Shown here one piece after another: positions 20,995 to 29,333 of a stretch of DNA of 64,000 bases; the first letter of the stretch is position 1, and each line of letters opens with the position of its first letter. The stretch comes from Iamia sp038233075 (GTDB taxonomy: Bacteria; Actinomycetota; Acidimicrobiia; Acidimicrobiales; Iamiaceae). The notes under the pieces were generated by a model. The model saw only the letters and a list, made by a program, of their open reading frames with translations. It was not told the origin of the DNA and ran no database searches. A program made the position numbers and the translations under genes. Location: NCBI GenBank assembly GCA_038233075.1, contig JBBSMQ010000008.1, positions 62,001 through 126,000 of the forward strand. Reading direction: 5' to 3'.

Positions 20995-21334
20995 GTGGGG
21001 TTCCTTCTGTCGGGTCTCGGGGGTGCGGCGCGTCGGTCGTGCGGCACTCGGGTGGGGACACCGGGCCGGACCCAGCTGGCTCACTCATGACAGCCCTGCA
21101 GGACGGGACGGCGGAGCCGCGCCCGTCGGTCGACCAGGATAGTCCGCCGGCCCCGTCCGCCGGCCATGGCCGCGTCGAGGACCAGGGGCAGCGTCGACGA
21201 CGTCGCACCGTCGAGGACCAGGTCAGCGTCGAGCCCTGCCGCTCCGATCCCGGAGACGCGACGACGACTGGGCCCTCGGGCGTCCCCGCGATGGCCCGTC
21301 GACCCCGAACTGGAACGTGTTCTAGTCTCGGGCC
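20995..21334. other. divergent intergenic region ahcY / SDR gene
   Basis: It contains no gene. The ahcY side has its ribosome site and a leader without a recognisable riboswitch fold. The SDR side holds the KstR-like box and -10 at 21311-21328. Nothing else is apparent. Confidence 0.5.
21311..21328 (+). promoter_or_regulatory. KstR-like TetR operator overlapping the SDR promoter
   Basis: TGGAACGTGTTCTA (21311-21324) fits the KstR consensus TNNAACNNGTTNNA at every fixed position. The -10 box TAGTCT (21323-21328) overlaps its right end and predicts transcription from the ATG at 21335. A bound repressor would therefore block the promoter directly. Confidence 0.65.
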
Positions 21335-22123
21335 ATGGCTGAGCTCGTCGCCCCCACCACCCCGTTGCCCGGGCCCCGGCTCGCCGGCCGCTCGGCTCTG
21401 GTCACGGGGGGCGCCTCGGGCATCGGGGCGGCCACCGCCCGGCGCCTGGCCGCCGAGGGGGCGACGGTCCTCGCCGTCGACCTCGACGCCGAGGGCCTGA
21501 AGCGCACCCAGGCCGCGCTGCCGGCCGAGGCCACCGGTCAGGTCGTCGCCCACGTGGCCGACGTGGCCGACGAGGATGCCGTGGCCGAGGCGGTGGCGGC
21601 GGCCGTCGACCACGGCGGGGGTCTCGACGTGGTGGCCAACATTGCCGGCATCCTGCGGGCCGCGCACTCGACCGAGCACTCCCTCGAGCTCTGGGACCAG
21701 GTCATCCGGGTCAACCTGACCAGCACCTTCCTCGTGTGCCGGGCCGCGCTCCCCCACCTGCTCGACGGCGGCGGGGCCATCGTCAACTCCGCCTCCACCT
21801 CTGCGGAGTTCGGCCACCCGTGGATGGCGGCCTACGCGGCGTCGAAGGGAGGCGTGGCGGCCCTGACCCACACCCTGGCGGTGGAGTACGCCAAGCGGGG
21901 AGTCCGGGTGAACGCCATCGCTCCCGGCAGCGTCCGCACCAGCATGACCAGCGGGCTCGAGATGCCGGCCGATGCCGACTTCGAGCTCCTCCCCCGGATC
22001 ATGTCGCCCATCGGGCCCGGGGCACCCGAGTCGGTGGCGGCGGTGGTGGCCATGCTCGCCAGCGACGACGGGGCCCACATCAGTGGCGAGATCATCCGCA
22101 TCGACGGCGGCACCCATTCGTGA
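21335..22123 (+). CDS. short-chain dehydrogenase/reductase
   Basis: A 262-residue classical SDR. The NAD(P) motif TGGASGIG is at 24-31, NIAG at 102-105, and the active-site Ser, Y167 and K171 (YAASK) are present. An acidic residue after beta-2 (AVDLD) suggests NAD preference. The start is leaderless from a promoter overlapped by a KstR-like box. Its stop overlaps the GTG of the next gene, so the two form an operon that is probably for sterol, terpenoid or similar lipid catabolism (inference). Confidence 0.92.
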   Translation: MAELVAPTTPLPGPRLAGRSALVTGGASGIGAATARRLAAEGATVLAVDLDAEGLKRTQAALPAEATGQVVAHVADVADEDAVAEAVAAAVDHGGGLDVVANIAGILRAAHSTEHSLELWDQVIRVNLTSTFLVCRAALPHLLDGGGAIVNSASTSAEFGHPWMAAYAASKGGVAALTHTLAVEYAKRGVRVNAIAPGSVRTSMTSGLEMPADADFELLPRIMSPIGPGAPESVAAVVAMLASDDGAHISGEIIRIDGGTHS

Positions 22124-23019
22124 GCATCCGCTTCAACGTCGCCATGGCGTACGGGCCGCCCGAGCACTACGTCCCCCTCGCCCGGGCCGCCGACGGGCTC
22201 GGCTACTGGGGCATGGCTTGCTCGGACCACGTCCTCAACCTCGAGACCCTCTCGACGCCCTATCCCTACACCGAGGGCGGCGAGCGCCGGTGGCCGATGA
22301 TGACCCCGTGGCCGGACCCGTGGGTGGCCATCGGGGCCATGGGCGCCGTCACCGAGCAGCTGCGCTTCACCACCAACGTGTTCGTGCTGCCCATGCGCAA
22401 CCCCTTCGTGGTGGCCAAGGCCGTGGCCACCGCCTCGGCGCTGAGCCAGGGGCGGGTCGCCCTCGGTGTGGGCATGGGGTGGTGCGAGGAGGAGTTCGAC
22501 CTGCTCGAGCAGCCCTTCCGCCGCCGGGGCAAGCGGGCCGACGAGGCCCTCGAGCTCTTGCGGGCGGCCTGGACCGGCGAGGTGGTCGAGCACCACGGCG
22601 AGTTCTACGACGTCCCCCGCTTCGAGATGAACCCGGCGCCCCCCGGCCCGGTGCCGGTGTACGTGGGCGGGCTGTCCGAGGCCGCCCTGCGCCGGGCCGC
22701 CCGCAACGACGGCTGGATTTCCGACCTGGCGTCCACGGCCGAGATCGGAGAGTACTGCACCCGCCTGTCCGAGCTCCGCGAGGAGGCCGGGCGCTCGGAC
22801 CGGCCCTTCATGGTGATGGCGTCGGTCAACGACGCCGTCGACGCCGAGGGCTTCGCCCGGGCCGCCGAGGTCGGCGTGACCGACATCCTCACCCTGCCGT
22901 GGGCCTACTACCACGGCGAGACCCAGGACCTGGCGGCCAAGGTCGACGGGCTCGAGCGCTTCGCGACCGACGTCCTGTCGCATTTCCCCGACCCCCACGC
23001 CGCGCCGCCGCCCGCCTGA
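22120..23019 (+). CDS. LLM-class (F420-dependent type) oxidoreductase
   Basis: A 299-residue luciferase-like monooxygenase-fold protein. Features are the FTTNVFVLPMRNPFVVAKAVAT strand-helix unit, SQGRVALGVGMGWCEEEF and the VPVYVGGLSEAALRRAARN motif of F420-dependent TIGR03619-like families. The GTG start at 22120 overlaps the SDR stop (GTGA). Substrate unknown. The shared KstR-like promoter suggests a role beside the SDR. Confidence 0.9.
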   Translation: MSIRFNVAMAYGPPEHYVPLARAADGLGYWGMACSDHVLNLETLSTPYPYTEGGERRWPMMTPWPDPWVAIGAMGAVTEQLRFTTNVFVLPMRNPFVVAKAVATASALSQGRVALGVGMGWCEEEFDLLEQPFRRRGKRADEALELLRAAWTGEVVEHHGEFYDVPRFEMNPAPPGPVPVYVGGLSEAALRRAARNDGWISDLASTAEIGEYCTRLSELREEAGRSDRPFMVMASVNDAVDAEGFARAAEVGVTDILTLPWAYYHGETQDLAAKVDGLERFATDVLSHFPDPHAAPPPA

Positions 23020-23032
23020 CGGGCCCGGGTCC

Positions 23033-23080
23033 GTTCTGACGCGGGACTGCGCCATCGGTGACGCACCTCCGCGTCAGAAC
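23033..23080. terminator. palindromic element between convergent LLM and surE-like genes
   Basis: Perfect 12-base arms GTTCTGACGCGG (23033-23044) and CCGCGTCAGAAC (23069-23080) enclose 24 bases with a smaller TGCG/CGCA pairing. Its place between converging genes fits a bidirectional terminator. Its shape also fits the repeat class seen across this window. Confidence 0.55.
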
Positions 23081-23099
23081 AGGGAAGGGCCGGTCGGGG

Positions 23100-23849
23100 T
23101 CAGCCCGGCTGGTAGGGGGTGGCCGGATCGTCGGGCAGCACCGTAAGGGTGGCGAAGCCGGCGTTGAAGGCGGCCAGGTCGTCAGCCGGGTCCGCCAGGG
23201 TGGAGGTGCAATCCTGGGCCACCACGGCCTGGCTCCCGTCGGTGCCCGCCGGCACCTCCTCCAGCCCTCGGACCTCGCCCGTGGTGCAGCTGGGGACGTT
23301 GATGCTGACCACCTCGGCCGGCGCATCACCGGCGATCAGCGCCGCTCGGTTCTCGTCGATCCAGTCGAGCATGAAGGGCACGGCCGCCTCGTAGTCGAAG
23401 CCGTCGATCCCCGAGCTGAGAGCCAGGGCCGGGACCCCTCGGTCGACCGCGGCCCGGGCCGCGCCCACGGTGCCGGACACGTCGACGACGGGACCCAGGT
23501 TCTGGCCCTCGTTGACGCCCGACACGACCAGGTCGGGGAGCACCTCCAGCTCGTCGAGGGCCACCCGGACGGCGTCGGCCGGGAAGCCGTCGACGGCGAT
23601 GGCGTCGACGCCGCTGGCCGTCTGCTCCTCCTGGGTCTCCACCGGTCCCTCGGTGAAGGTGCCGCCCTGGCCGCTCTGCTGCCCGAGAGGGGCCACGACC
23701 CGCACCCCGACGTCGTCCCGGTCGCCCAGGGCGGTGACCACGGCATCGATGCCCTCGGCCTCTATGCATCCACCATCGCGACCGAAGGCCATGACGTGCT
23801 CAGCACGGAACGTCTCTGGACGAGGCCGGGGGCGCATCGCGGCGCACAT
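23100..23849 (-). pseudogene. SurE-like 5'-nucleotidase, N-terminus degenerate
   Basis: The body is a SurE-family phosphatase (VVAPLGQQSGQGGTFTEG, PDLVVSGVNEGQNLG, SGTVGAARAAV). SurE proteins must begin with a TNDDG metal-binding motif, but here the matching position reads AFGRDGGCIEAEGID. The first Asp is lost, and neither a normal start strand nor a signal peptide is seen in any frame. The first 40 codons are therefore not homologous. I infer that the 5' end has been lost or scrambled, so the product would be inactive. It lies downstream of the amidohydrolase on the same strand. Confidence 0.65.
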
Positions 23850-23867
23850 CTGGAGGCCTGGGTGGGC

Positions 23868-25598
23868 TCAGGCGGCCGGCGCGGTGCGGGCACCGCGGAG
23901 GAGGCGACCGGGAGTGGCCCCGGTGCGCTCGCCGTGGCGCCGGGTGACGGTGCCGGACTTGACCGTGGCCAGGTAGCCGTCGACGCCTTGGAGCATGCGC
24001 CGGCCACCGGCGGGCAGGTCGTAGGCCACGGCGGGGGTGTGGAGGCGCAGGTTCTCGAAGTCGATGACGTTGACGTCGGCCACCAGGCCCGGGCTCAGCG
24101 CGCCCCGGTCGCCCAAGCCGTAGAGGCGGGCCGTGTCGGACGTCTGGCGCTGCACCACCAGCTCGAGGGGCAGGCGCTCGCCTCGGGAGCGGTCACGGGC
24201 CCAGTGGGTGAGCATCCAGGTGGGCGTGGAGCCGTCGCAGATGAACCCGACGTGGGCACCACCGTCACCGAGCCCGAGCACCGCCGCCGGGTGCAGCAGC
24301 ATCTCCCGAGTGGGCTCGCTGGTGCCCTGGCTGTAGTTGAGGATCGGCAGGTAGAGCAGGCCCCGGCCGTCCTCGGAGAGGAAGGTCTCGTAGGCCAGCT
24401 CGAGGGGGTGCAGGCCCCGGCGAGCGGCGACGGCGGCGAGGGTGTCCTCGGGACCGGGCTCGTAGTCGACGGGGTCGCCCAGCAGGTAGAAGGTCTCGTA
24501 CGAGGCCTCCAGCGCGGCGAGGGTGTCGGGGTCGGGCTCCCAGCCGAGGATCGACTGGCGCACAGCCGGGTCTCGGAGGGCGGCCACCCGTTCGTCCGGG
24601 GGCAGGGCGGCGATCGGGGCGTAGGCGGGGATGGAGTCGAGCAGGCCGTAGGTGGTGTCGAGCCCGGCCAGCAGCCCGGTGGGACGACCGGCGACCTGCG
24701 GGTGCAGCGAGGCCCCGTCGGCGCAGGCCTGGGCGGAGGTGGCGCACAGCTCTCGCCACAGGTCGGGCTCGGCGTCGACCTGGAGCAGCGCGAAGGTGAC
24801 CGGGCGCCCGGTCGCCGCGGCCAGCCGGCGCATCCAATCCACCTCGGTGCGGGGTGCGACCACGTCCTCGCCGGCGGAGCCCATAGGCGCCAGCTCGAAC
24901 ACACCGGCCCCGGCGCGAGCCAGGGCGGCGCCGAGGCCGAACAGCTCGTCCTCGGCCGCGAAGGTGCCCGGGACGGGCTCGCCGTCGATGGCCTGGTGGG
25001 CGAGGGTGCGGCTGGTGCTGAAGCCGAGGGCACCGGCCCGGACGGCCTCCTCGACGAGCACGCCCATGGCCTCGATGTCGGCCGGGGTGGCGGGCTCGTT
25101 GCGAGCACCGCGCTCCCCCATCACGTAGGCGCGGACCGCGCCGTGGGCGATCTGGGTGCCGACGTCGACCGTCCACTGCCGGCGGTCGAGGGCGTCGAGG
25201 TACTCGGGGAAGGTCTCCCACTCCCAGCTGATGCCCTCGTGCAGGGCCGAGCCGGGGATGTCCTCCACCCCCTCCATGAGCCCGACCAGCCAGTCCCGCC
25301 GGTCCGGCGGGCAGGGGGCGAAGCCGACCCCGCAGTTGCCCATGACGAGCGAGGTGACCCCGTGGTTCGCGCTGGGCGCCGGATCGTCGTCCCACGTGAC
25401 CTGGCCGTCGTAGTGGGTGTGGATGTCGACCCAGCCGGGGGTGACGACAGCGCCATCGGCGTCGAGCTCGGTCTGGCCCCGGTCCTCCACCCGACCCACC
25501 GCCGTGATCCGGTCGCCGTCGATGGCCACGTCGGCGGTGCGGCCGGGGGCACCGGTGCCGTCGACGACGGTGCCACCCCTGATCACGAGGTCGTGCAT
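23868..25598 (-). CDS. D-aminoacylase-like amidohydrolase
   Basis: A 576-residue metal-dependent hydrolase of the N-acyl-D-amino-acid deacylase family. The N-terminal MHDLVIRGGTVVDGTG strand and the metal motif H60-x-H62 (DIHTHYDGQ) are clear, and the ILNYSQGTSEPT and GDGGAHVGFICDGS segments mark the C-terminal half of the barrel. The ATG at 25598 is the family start. It is preceded by a perfect 16-bp palindrome. Substrate unknown. Confidence 0.88.
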   Translation of the reverse strand: MHDLVIRGGTVVDGTGAPGRTADVAIDGDRITAVGRVEDRGQTELDADGAVVTPGWVDIHTHYDGQVTWDDDPAPSANHGVTSLVMGNCGVGFAPCPPDRRDWLVGLMEGVEDIPGSALHEGISWEWETFPEYLDALDRRQWTVDVGTQIAHGAVRAYVMGERGARNEPATPADIEAMGVLVEEAVRAGALGFSTSRTLAHQAIDGEPVPGTFAAEDELFGLGAALARAGAGVFELAPMGSAGEDVVAPRTEVDWMRRLAAATGRPVTFALLQVDAEPDLWRELCATSAQACADGASLHPQVAGRPTGLLAGLDTTYGLLDSIPAYAPIAALPPDERVAALRDPAVRQSILGWEPDPDTLAALEASYETFYLLGDPVDYEPGPEDTLAAVAARRGLHPLELAYETFLSEDGRGLLYLPILNYSQGTSEPTREMLLHPAAVLGLGDGGAHVGFICDGSTPTWMLTHWARDRSRGERLPLELVVQRQTSDTARLYGLGDRGALSPGLVADVNVIDFENLRLHTPAVAYDLPAGGRRMLQGVDGYLATVKSGTVTRRHGERTGATPGRLLRGARTAPAA

Positions 25599-25617
25599 CG
25601 TGTGCTCCCATCCGTGG

Positions 25618-25633
25618 CTGGACATCTGTCCAG
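25618..25633 (-). promoter_or_regulatory. perfect palindromic operator before the amidohydrolase gene
   Basis: CTGGACATCTGTCCAG is a perfect 7+2+7 dyad, 20 bases before the amidohydrolase ATG. The size and symmetry fit a TetR-family repressor. No regulator gene is adjacent. Confidence 0.6.
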
Positions 25634-25710
25634 TTCTCGTGGGGTCAGGGTACCCGCGTGCGCCAGAACTCGCCCGACCGGCGCCGTCCTCCTATGACAG
25701 ACTTGGCGGC

Positions 25711-27058
25711 GTGGATCACGGGCGTCGCCCGACGAGGGTGGCGTCCGTCGGCCATGGGGCCGAGGGCGCCGGGCCCTCGCCGCCGTCGTGTTGGTGCTGC
25801 TCGCTGCGGTCGCCTGCACCTCCGACGACGCCGACGCGTCCGACGACCGGGATGGCTCCTCGCCGTCGGCGGTCGAGGTGACGGTGACGTCGCAGCCGTC
25901 CGGCATCGCCGACCCGCTGTCGTTCATGGTCGCCGCGCTCGAGCCGGACGCCGAGTTGACGCTGCGGGTCACCTCCACCGACGAACGATGGGACCGAGTG
26001 GGAGTCGTCGGACACCTATCGGGCCGACGGGACCGGCACGATCGACCTGGACGGCCAGGCGCGCACCGGCGGGGGGGGGGGCTTCGACCCGATGGCCCCC
26101 ATCGCCTCGATGAAGCCCGCCGGGTCCGACAGCCCGTCGCCCATCTACGCCTGGAGCGAGCGTCCCCTTCCCTTCACCGTCGCCGTGCTCTCGGGCGACG
26201 ACGAGCTGGCCACCACGGAGGTGGAGCGCGGCGCCGACCGGGGGGTCCTGGCCGCCGAGACCACTGTGGCCGAGGAAGGCTTCGTGGGTCGGCTCTGGAT
26301 GCCCCCCGATGGCGTCGACGTGCGCACCCCCGCCATCGTGGCGCTGGGCGGATCGGAGGGCGGGCTGGGCACCTTCCTCTGGGGCTGGGCGCTGGCCGGC
26401 GAAGGCTACCCGGTGCTCGAGGTCGCCTACTTCGACGGCGACGGTCCCGACCTCGCGGGGCTGCCCGACGACCTGGCCGACATCCCGCTCGAGTACTTCG
26501 CCGGGGCGGTGCGGTGGCTGGGCCCGCAGCCCGACGTCGACCCACGTGACATCTGGACCATGGGTGCCTCGCGAGGGAGCGAGGCCGCCCTGCTGGTCGG
26601 TGCCGAGTTCCCCGGCCTGGTGGCCGGGGCGATCGGCCTCTCTCCGGCCAACGTCGCAGTGTGCCGCCCCCCGCGCTGCGAGGGCCCGGTCTGAACCCTC
26701 GGAGGCCGGCCCGTCCCCTTCACCTCGCAGTTCGGCCAGCCCCCTCCCACCGACGTGCCCGAGGCGGTCATCCCGGTGGAGCAGATCGAGGGACCCGTCC
26801 TCGCCGTCTGCGGCCAGCGGGAGGAGTTCTGGCCCGCATGCGCCTACTCCGCCGCGCTCGATGCCCGGCTCGACGGGGCCCGACTCCCCACACCACCACG
26901 AGGTCATCGCTGAGCCCGATTCCGGTCACTTCATCAGTCTGCTGGTCCCGTTCCAGCCGATGCCCGGCTACCCCCAGCAGGGCGCCGACGACCAGATCGC
27001 CCTGGCGCGGGTCTGGCCCCAGGTGCTCGACTTCCTCGCCGTTAAGGGCCAGGGCTGA
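25711..27058 (+). pseudogene. BAAT/acyl-CoA thioester hydrolase-like lipoprotein, multiply interrupted
   Basis: Concatenated frames give a lipoprotein with a signal ending LLAAVAC (Cys near 25818), an N-terminal immunoglobulin-like domain, and an alpha/beta-hydrolase with GGSEGGLG and the nucleophile motif GASRGSEAAL. It is broken by a frameshift near 25980, an in-frame TGA at 26692 and a second frameshift near 26885, after which HHHEVIAEPDSGHFIS supplies the catalytic His region. The signal peptide may also be displaced from the GTG at 25711 by another shift. An 11-G tract at 26071-26081 is in frame. Confidence 0.75.
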
Positions 27059-27308
27059 CGAAGATCGCCCTCGGGGCCCGCCCCCCGCGCTCCCGCGCAC
27101 TCCACCCACCCCCGGGAACTGGTCCCGAGATCGGTCGCCAGAACGACCAAACTCGGGACCACTACGCACCGGCACGCAGCAGTCGACCCGCCCGACACAC
27201 CCACCCCCGAACCGGTCCCGCGAACGGTCGTCGGAGCGACCAAGGTCGGGACCAGTACGAACGGCGCGGGCTCAAGCGGGGACCATGCCCCGCGCCACCG
27301 GCTCGGGC
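27059..27308. repeat. two nested palindromes of family A (copies A2 and A3)
   Basis: A2: outer arms GGTCCCGA (27121-27128)/TCGGGACC (27153-27160), inner GGTCG/CGACC (27133-27137, 27144-27148). A3: GGTCCCG (27214-27220)/CGGGACC (27247-27253), inner 27226-27230/27237-27241. Both have a 6-base loop. Otherwise this gap between convergent genes is empty. Confidence 0.75.
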
Positions 27309-28238
27309 TCAGGCTGCGGCCAGCAGTCGTCGCCGAGCGGCTCTCACCTTGGCCACGACCTGGCGGGGCCGGTGCCAGATCTCGAACTCGGAGACCTCCA
27401 CGACCTCGAACCCGGAGGCCCCAAGCCTGCGTCGGCGCACGGCGTCGGCCCACTCGTCGGTGAGGGCGGTGTGGAACCGGTCGCTGTCGACCTCGACCAC
27501 CAGGGGGACGTCGGCGGCCAGGAAGTCGACCCGACCGCACCAGCGCTCGTCGTCGCCCAGGTCGATCTGGCGGCGCATCGCCGGCAGTCCGGCGTCGGCG
27601 ATGATGCGGGCGAAGCGGGCCTCGAGGTTGCTGGCCGTTGGCACGTAGTCCTCGGGAAGGGAGTCGAGCAGGTCCCGCATGGCTGCGGTCCCGGGTCGAC
27701 CTCGGTGCATGAGGGGGGCCAGCTCGGCCCGCACCGCAGGACCCGACAACACCCGGCGGCTCCACAGGTTGTCGAGCATCCGGTGCAGCTTCTCGGGATG
27801 GACCAAGGGAGCCATCTGGAGGAGCATCAGCGCCGGTCGCACCACCGGCACGCCGTCGATCACCGCCGAGAACGGGTCGGGCAGGTGCCTCGGGTGGTGG
27901 ACCTGCGCCAGGGGCGTCACCGTCTTGCCGCGCCGACGGGTCATCACCTGCATCGGTCGGACCCGGAACCCCGGCACCCCCCACAGCGCCGACGCCGAGT
28001 GGTGCGATCCGTAGGCCGAGGGGCCGGCGGCCAGCACACCCGCAAGGGCCGCCTGCTGATCGCCGGGCGGCGAGCCCGTCCGCCGCACCACACTGCGGTC
28101 CAGCCGTTCCCACCCGTGCCGGCCCACCAGGTTGCGCCAGGTCGACCTCGACAGTCCGAGCGCCAGGGCCTGGCGATCGGCCACCAGACCGTGCTGTCGC
28201 TCGGCCAGCGCCATCAGCTCGTCGTCGCATCGTTCCAT
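27309..28238 (-). CDS. DUF559 (Vsr-like nuclease fold) protein with AbiEi-type N-terminus
   Basis: A 309-residue protein. The N-terminal ~75 residues (MALAERQHGLVADRQALALG...RHGWERLDRSVVR) resemble the winged-helix domain of AbiEi-type antitoxins. The C-terminal ~95 residues are DUF559, related to Vsr/PD-(D/E)xK nucleases, with GRVDFLAADVPLVVEVDSDR carrying the Asp and the ExD pair. Such proteins are abundant in actinobacteria and have no settled function. The ATG at 28238 has a GGAG ribosome site. Three copies of one palindromic repeat flank this gene and only one other lies elsewhere in the window. Confidence 0.8.
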   Translation of the reverse strand: MERCDDELMALAERQHGLVADRQALALGLSRSTWRNLVGRHGWERLDRSVVRRTGSPPGDQQAALAGVLAAGPSAYGSHHSASALWGVPGFRVRPMQVMTRRRGKTVTPLAQVHHPRHLPDPFSAVIDGVPVVRPALMLLQMAPLVHPEKLHRMLDNLWSRRVLSGPAVRAELAPLMHRGRPGTAAMRDLLDSLPEDYVPTASNLEARFARIIADAGLPAMRRQIDLGDDERWCGRVDFLAADVPLVVEVDSDRFHTALTDEWADAVRRRRLGASGFEVVEVSEFEIWHRPRQVVAKVRAARRRLLAAA

Positions 28239-28354
28239 GTCTCCGATGCAACCAGAGGGGTGCGACAGCGAGAGTCGGTTCACCCGCCACTCGTAGCTCG
28301 ATCCCCGGCTCACCGACGCCCCATGAAGCGACGACCACCCCACGCGCCAGGCCA

Positions 28355-28400
28355 ACTGGTCCCGAGAATGGTCGCCGGGACGACCAAAGTCGGGACCAGT
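28355..28400. repeat. nested palindrome of family A (best copy, A4)
   Basis: Perfect 11-base outer arms ACTGGTCCCGA (28355-28365) and TCGGGACCAGT (28390-28400), and inner arms GGTCG (28370-28374)/CGACC (28381-28385) around a 6-base loop. Spacing is the same as in the other three copies. It lies upstream of the DUF559 gene. Confidence 0.8.
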
Positions 28401-28468
28401 ACGGGGGGGAGGGGGCACCGGGAGGGGCGCGACCGGGCGGGCGGGGTCGAGTGACTCCGCGCGCGGGG

Positions 28469-29279
28469 TCAGGTGATCTGGACGTCGGTGAGGTCGTCGG
28501 GGCAGTCGGGGTACTGGGGGTCAAGGCGCTCGAGGTGGCCGACCAGGATCGTGCTGGCGGCCCAGTTCCGGTACCACTTGCGGTAAGCGGGGACGACGTA
28601 CCAGGGCGCGTCGTCGGTGGTGGTGGTGCGCTCGATGGCCTCGGTGTAGGCGGTGCGGTAGTCGTCCCACCGTTCGCGGACGTCGAGGTCGGCGAGTCGG
28701 AACTTCCAGTGCTTGGTGGGGTCGTCGAGGCGGGCCTGGAAGCGCTCGGCCTGCTCGTCAGGGCTGATGTGCAGGTAGACCTTGACGATGTCGGTGCCCC
28801 CCACGGCCAACTGCGCCTCCCAGGCCCGGATGGCGTCGAACCGGGGACGCCACACGTCCTCGGGCGCCAGCTCGGCCACCCGGACGATGAGCACATCCTC
28901 GTAGTGACACCGGTTGAACACGCCGATCTCGCCGTGGGCGGGGACGGTGGCGTGGACTCGCCACAGGAAGTCGGGGCCGGCTCCTCCTCGGTCGGCGCCT
29001 TGAAGGAGGTGATGCGGATCCCAGCCGGTGACGCCACGGAACACGTGCTTGACGGTGCTCCTTGCCGCCGGCGTCGAGGGCCTGGAGGACGAGCAGCAGG
29101 CTGCGCCGGCCCTCGGCCCAGAGCCGCTCCTGCAGCCCAGCCAGCCGGGTCGCCAGCACCTCGGTGGCCTCCTTGGTCTCGTCCTTGTCGCCCGGCGCGC
29201 CGTCGGGGTCGCCGGTGTCGATGTCGTCCAGGTCGAGCGACGCCCCCGGTCGGGTGCGCCACCGGTCGGAGGGGGAGAT
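28469..29279 (-). pseudogene. polyphosphate kinase 2 family, frameshifted
   Basis: Three frames together encode a PPK2-type polyphosphate:nucleotide phosphotransferase. In order: DKDETKEATEVLATRLAGLQ and LLVLQALDAGGKE (Walker A-like), then HVFRGV, then GIRITSFKAPTEEE, then DFLWRVHATVPAHGEIGVFN to the normal C-terminus at 28469. Three shifts fall within about 85 bases (28975-29058). The -10 box TAGGGT (29293-29288) leads to an in-frame ATC at 29279 where an ATG would be expected. So both start and frame look damaged. Confidence 0.75.
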
Positions 29280-29333
29280 GGCGCCGGACCCTATCCCGGT
29301 CCCCGAACCGTCCCCGAAGGCCGACCGGCTCGG

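Noticed and set aside
20995..21110. GTCATGAGTGAGCCAGC on the minus strand upstream of ahcY resembles the 5' end of SAM-IV riboswitches
   Set aside because: The conserved downstream core (CCGGCAACC-like) and the closing P1 strand are absent, so the similarity is limited to about ten bases.
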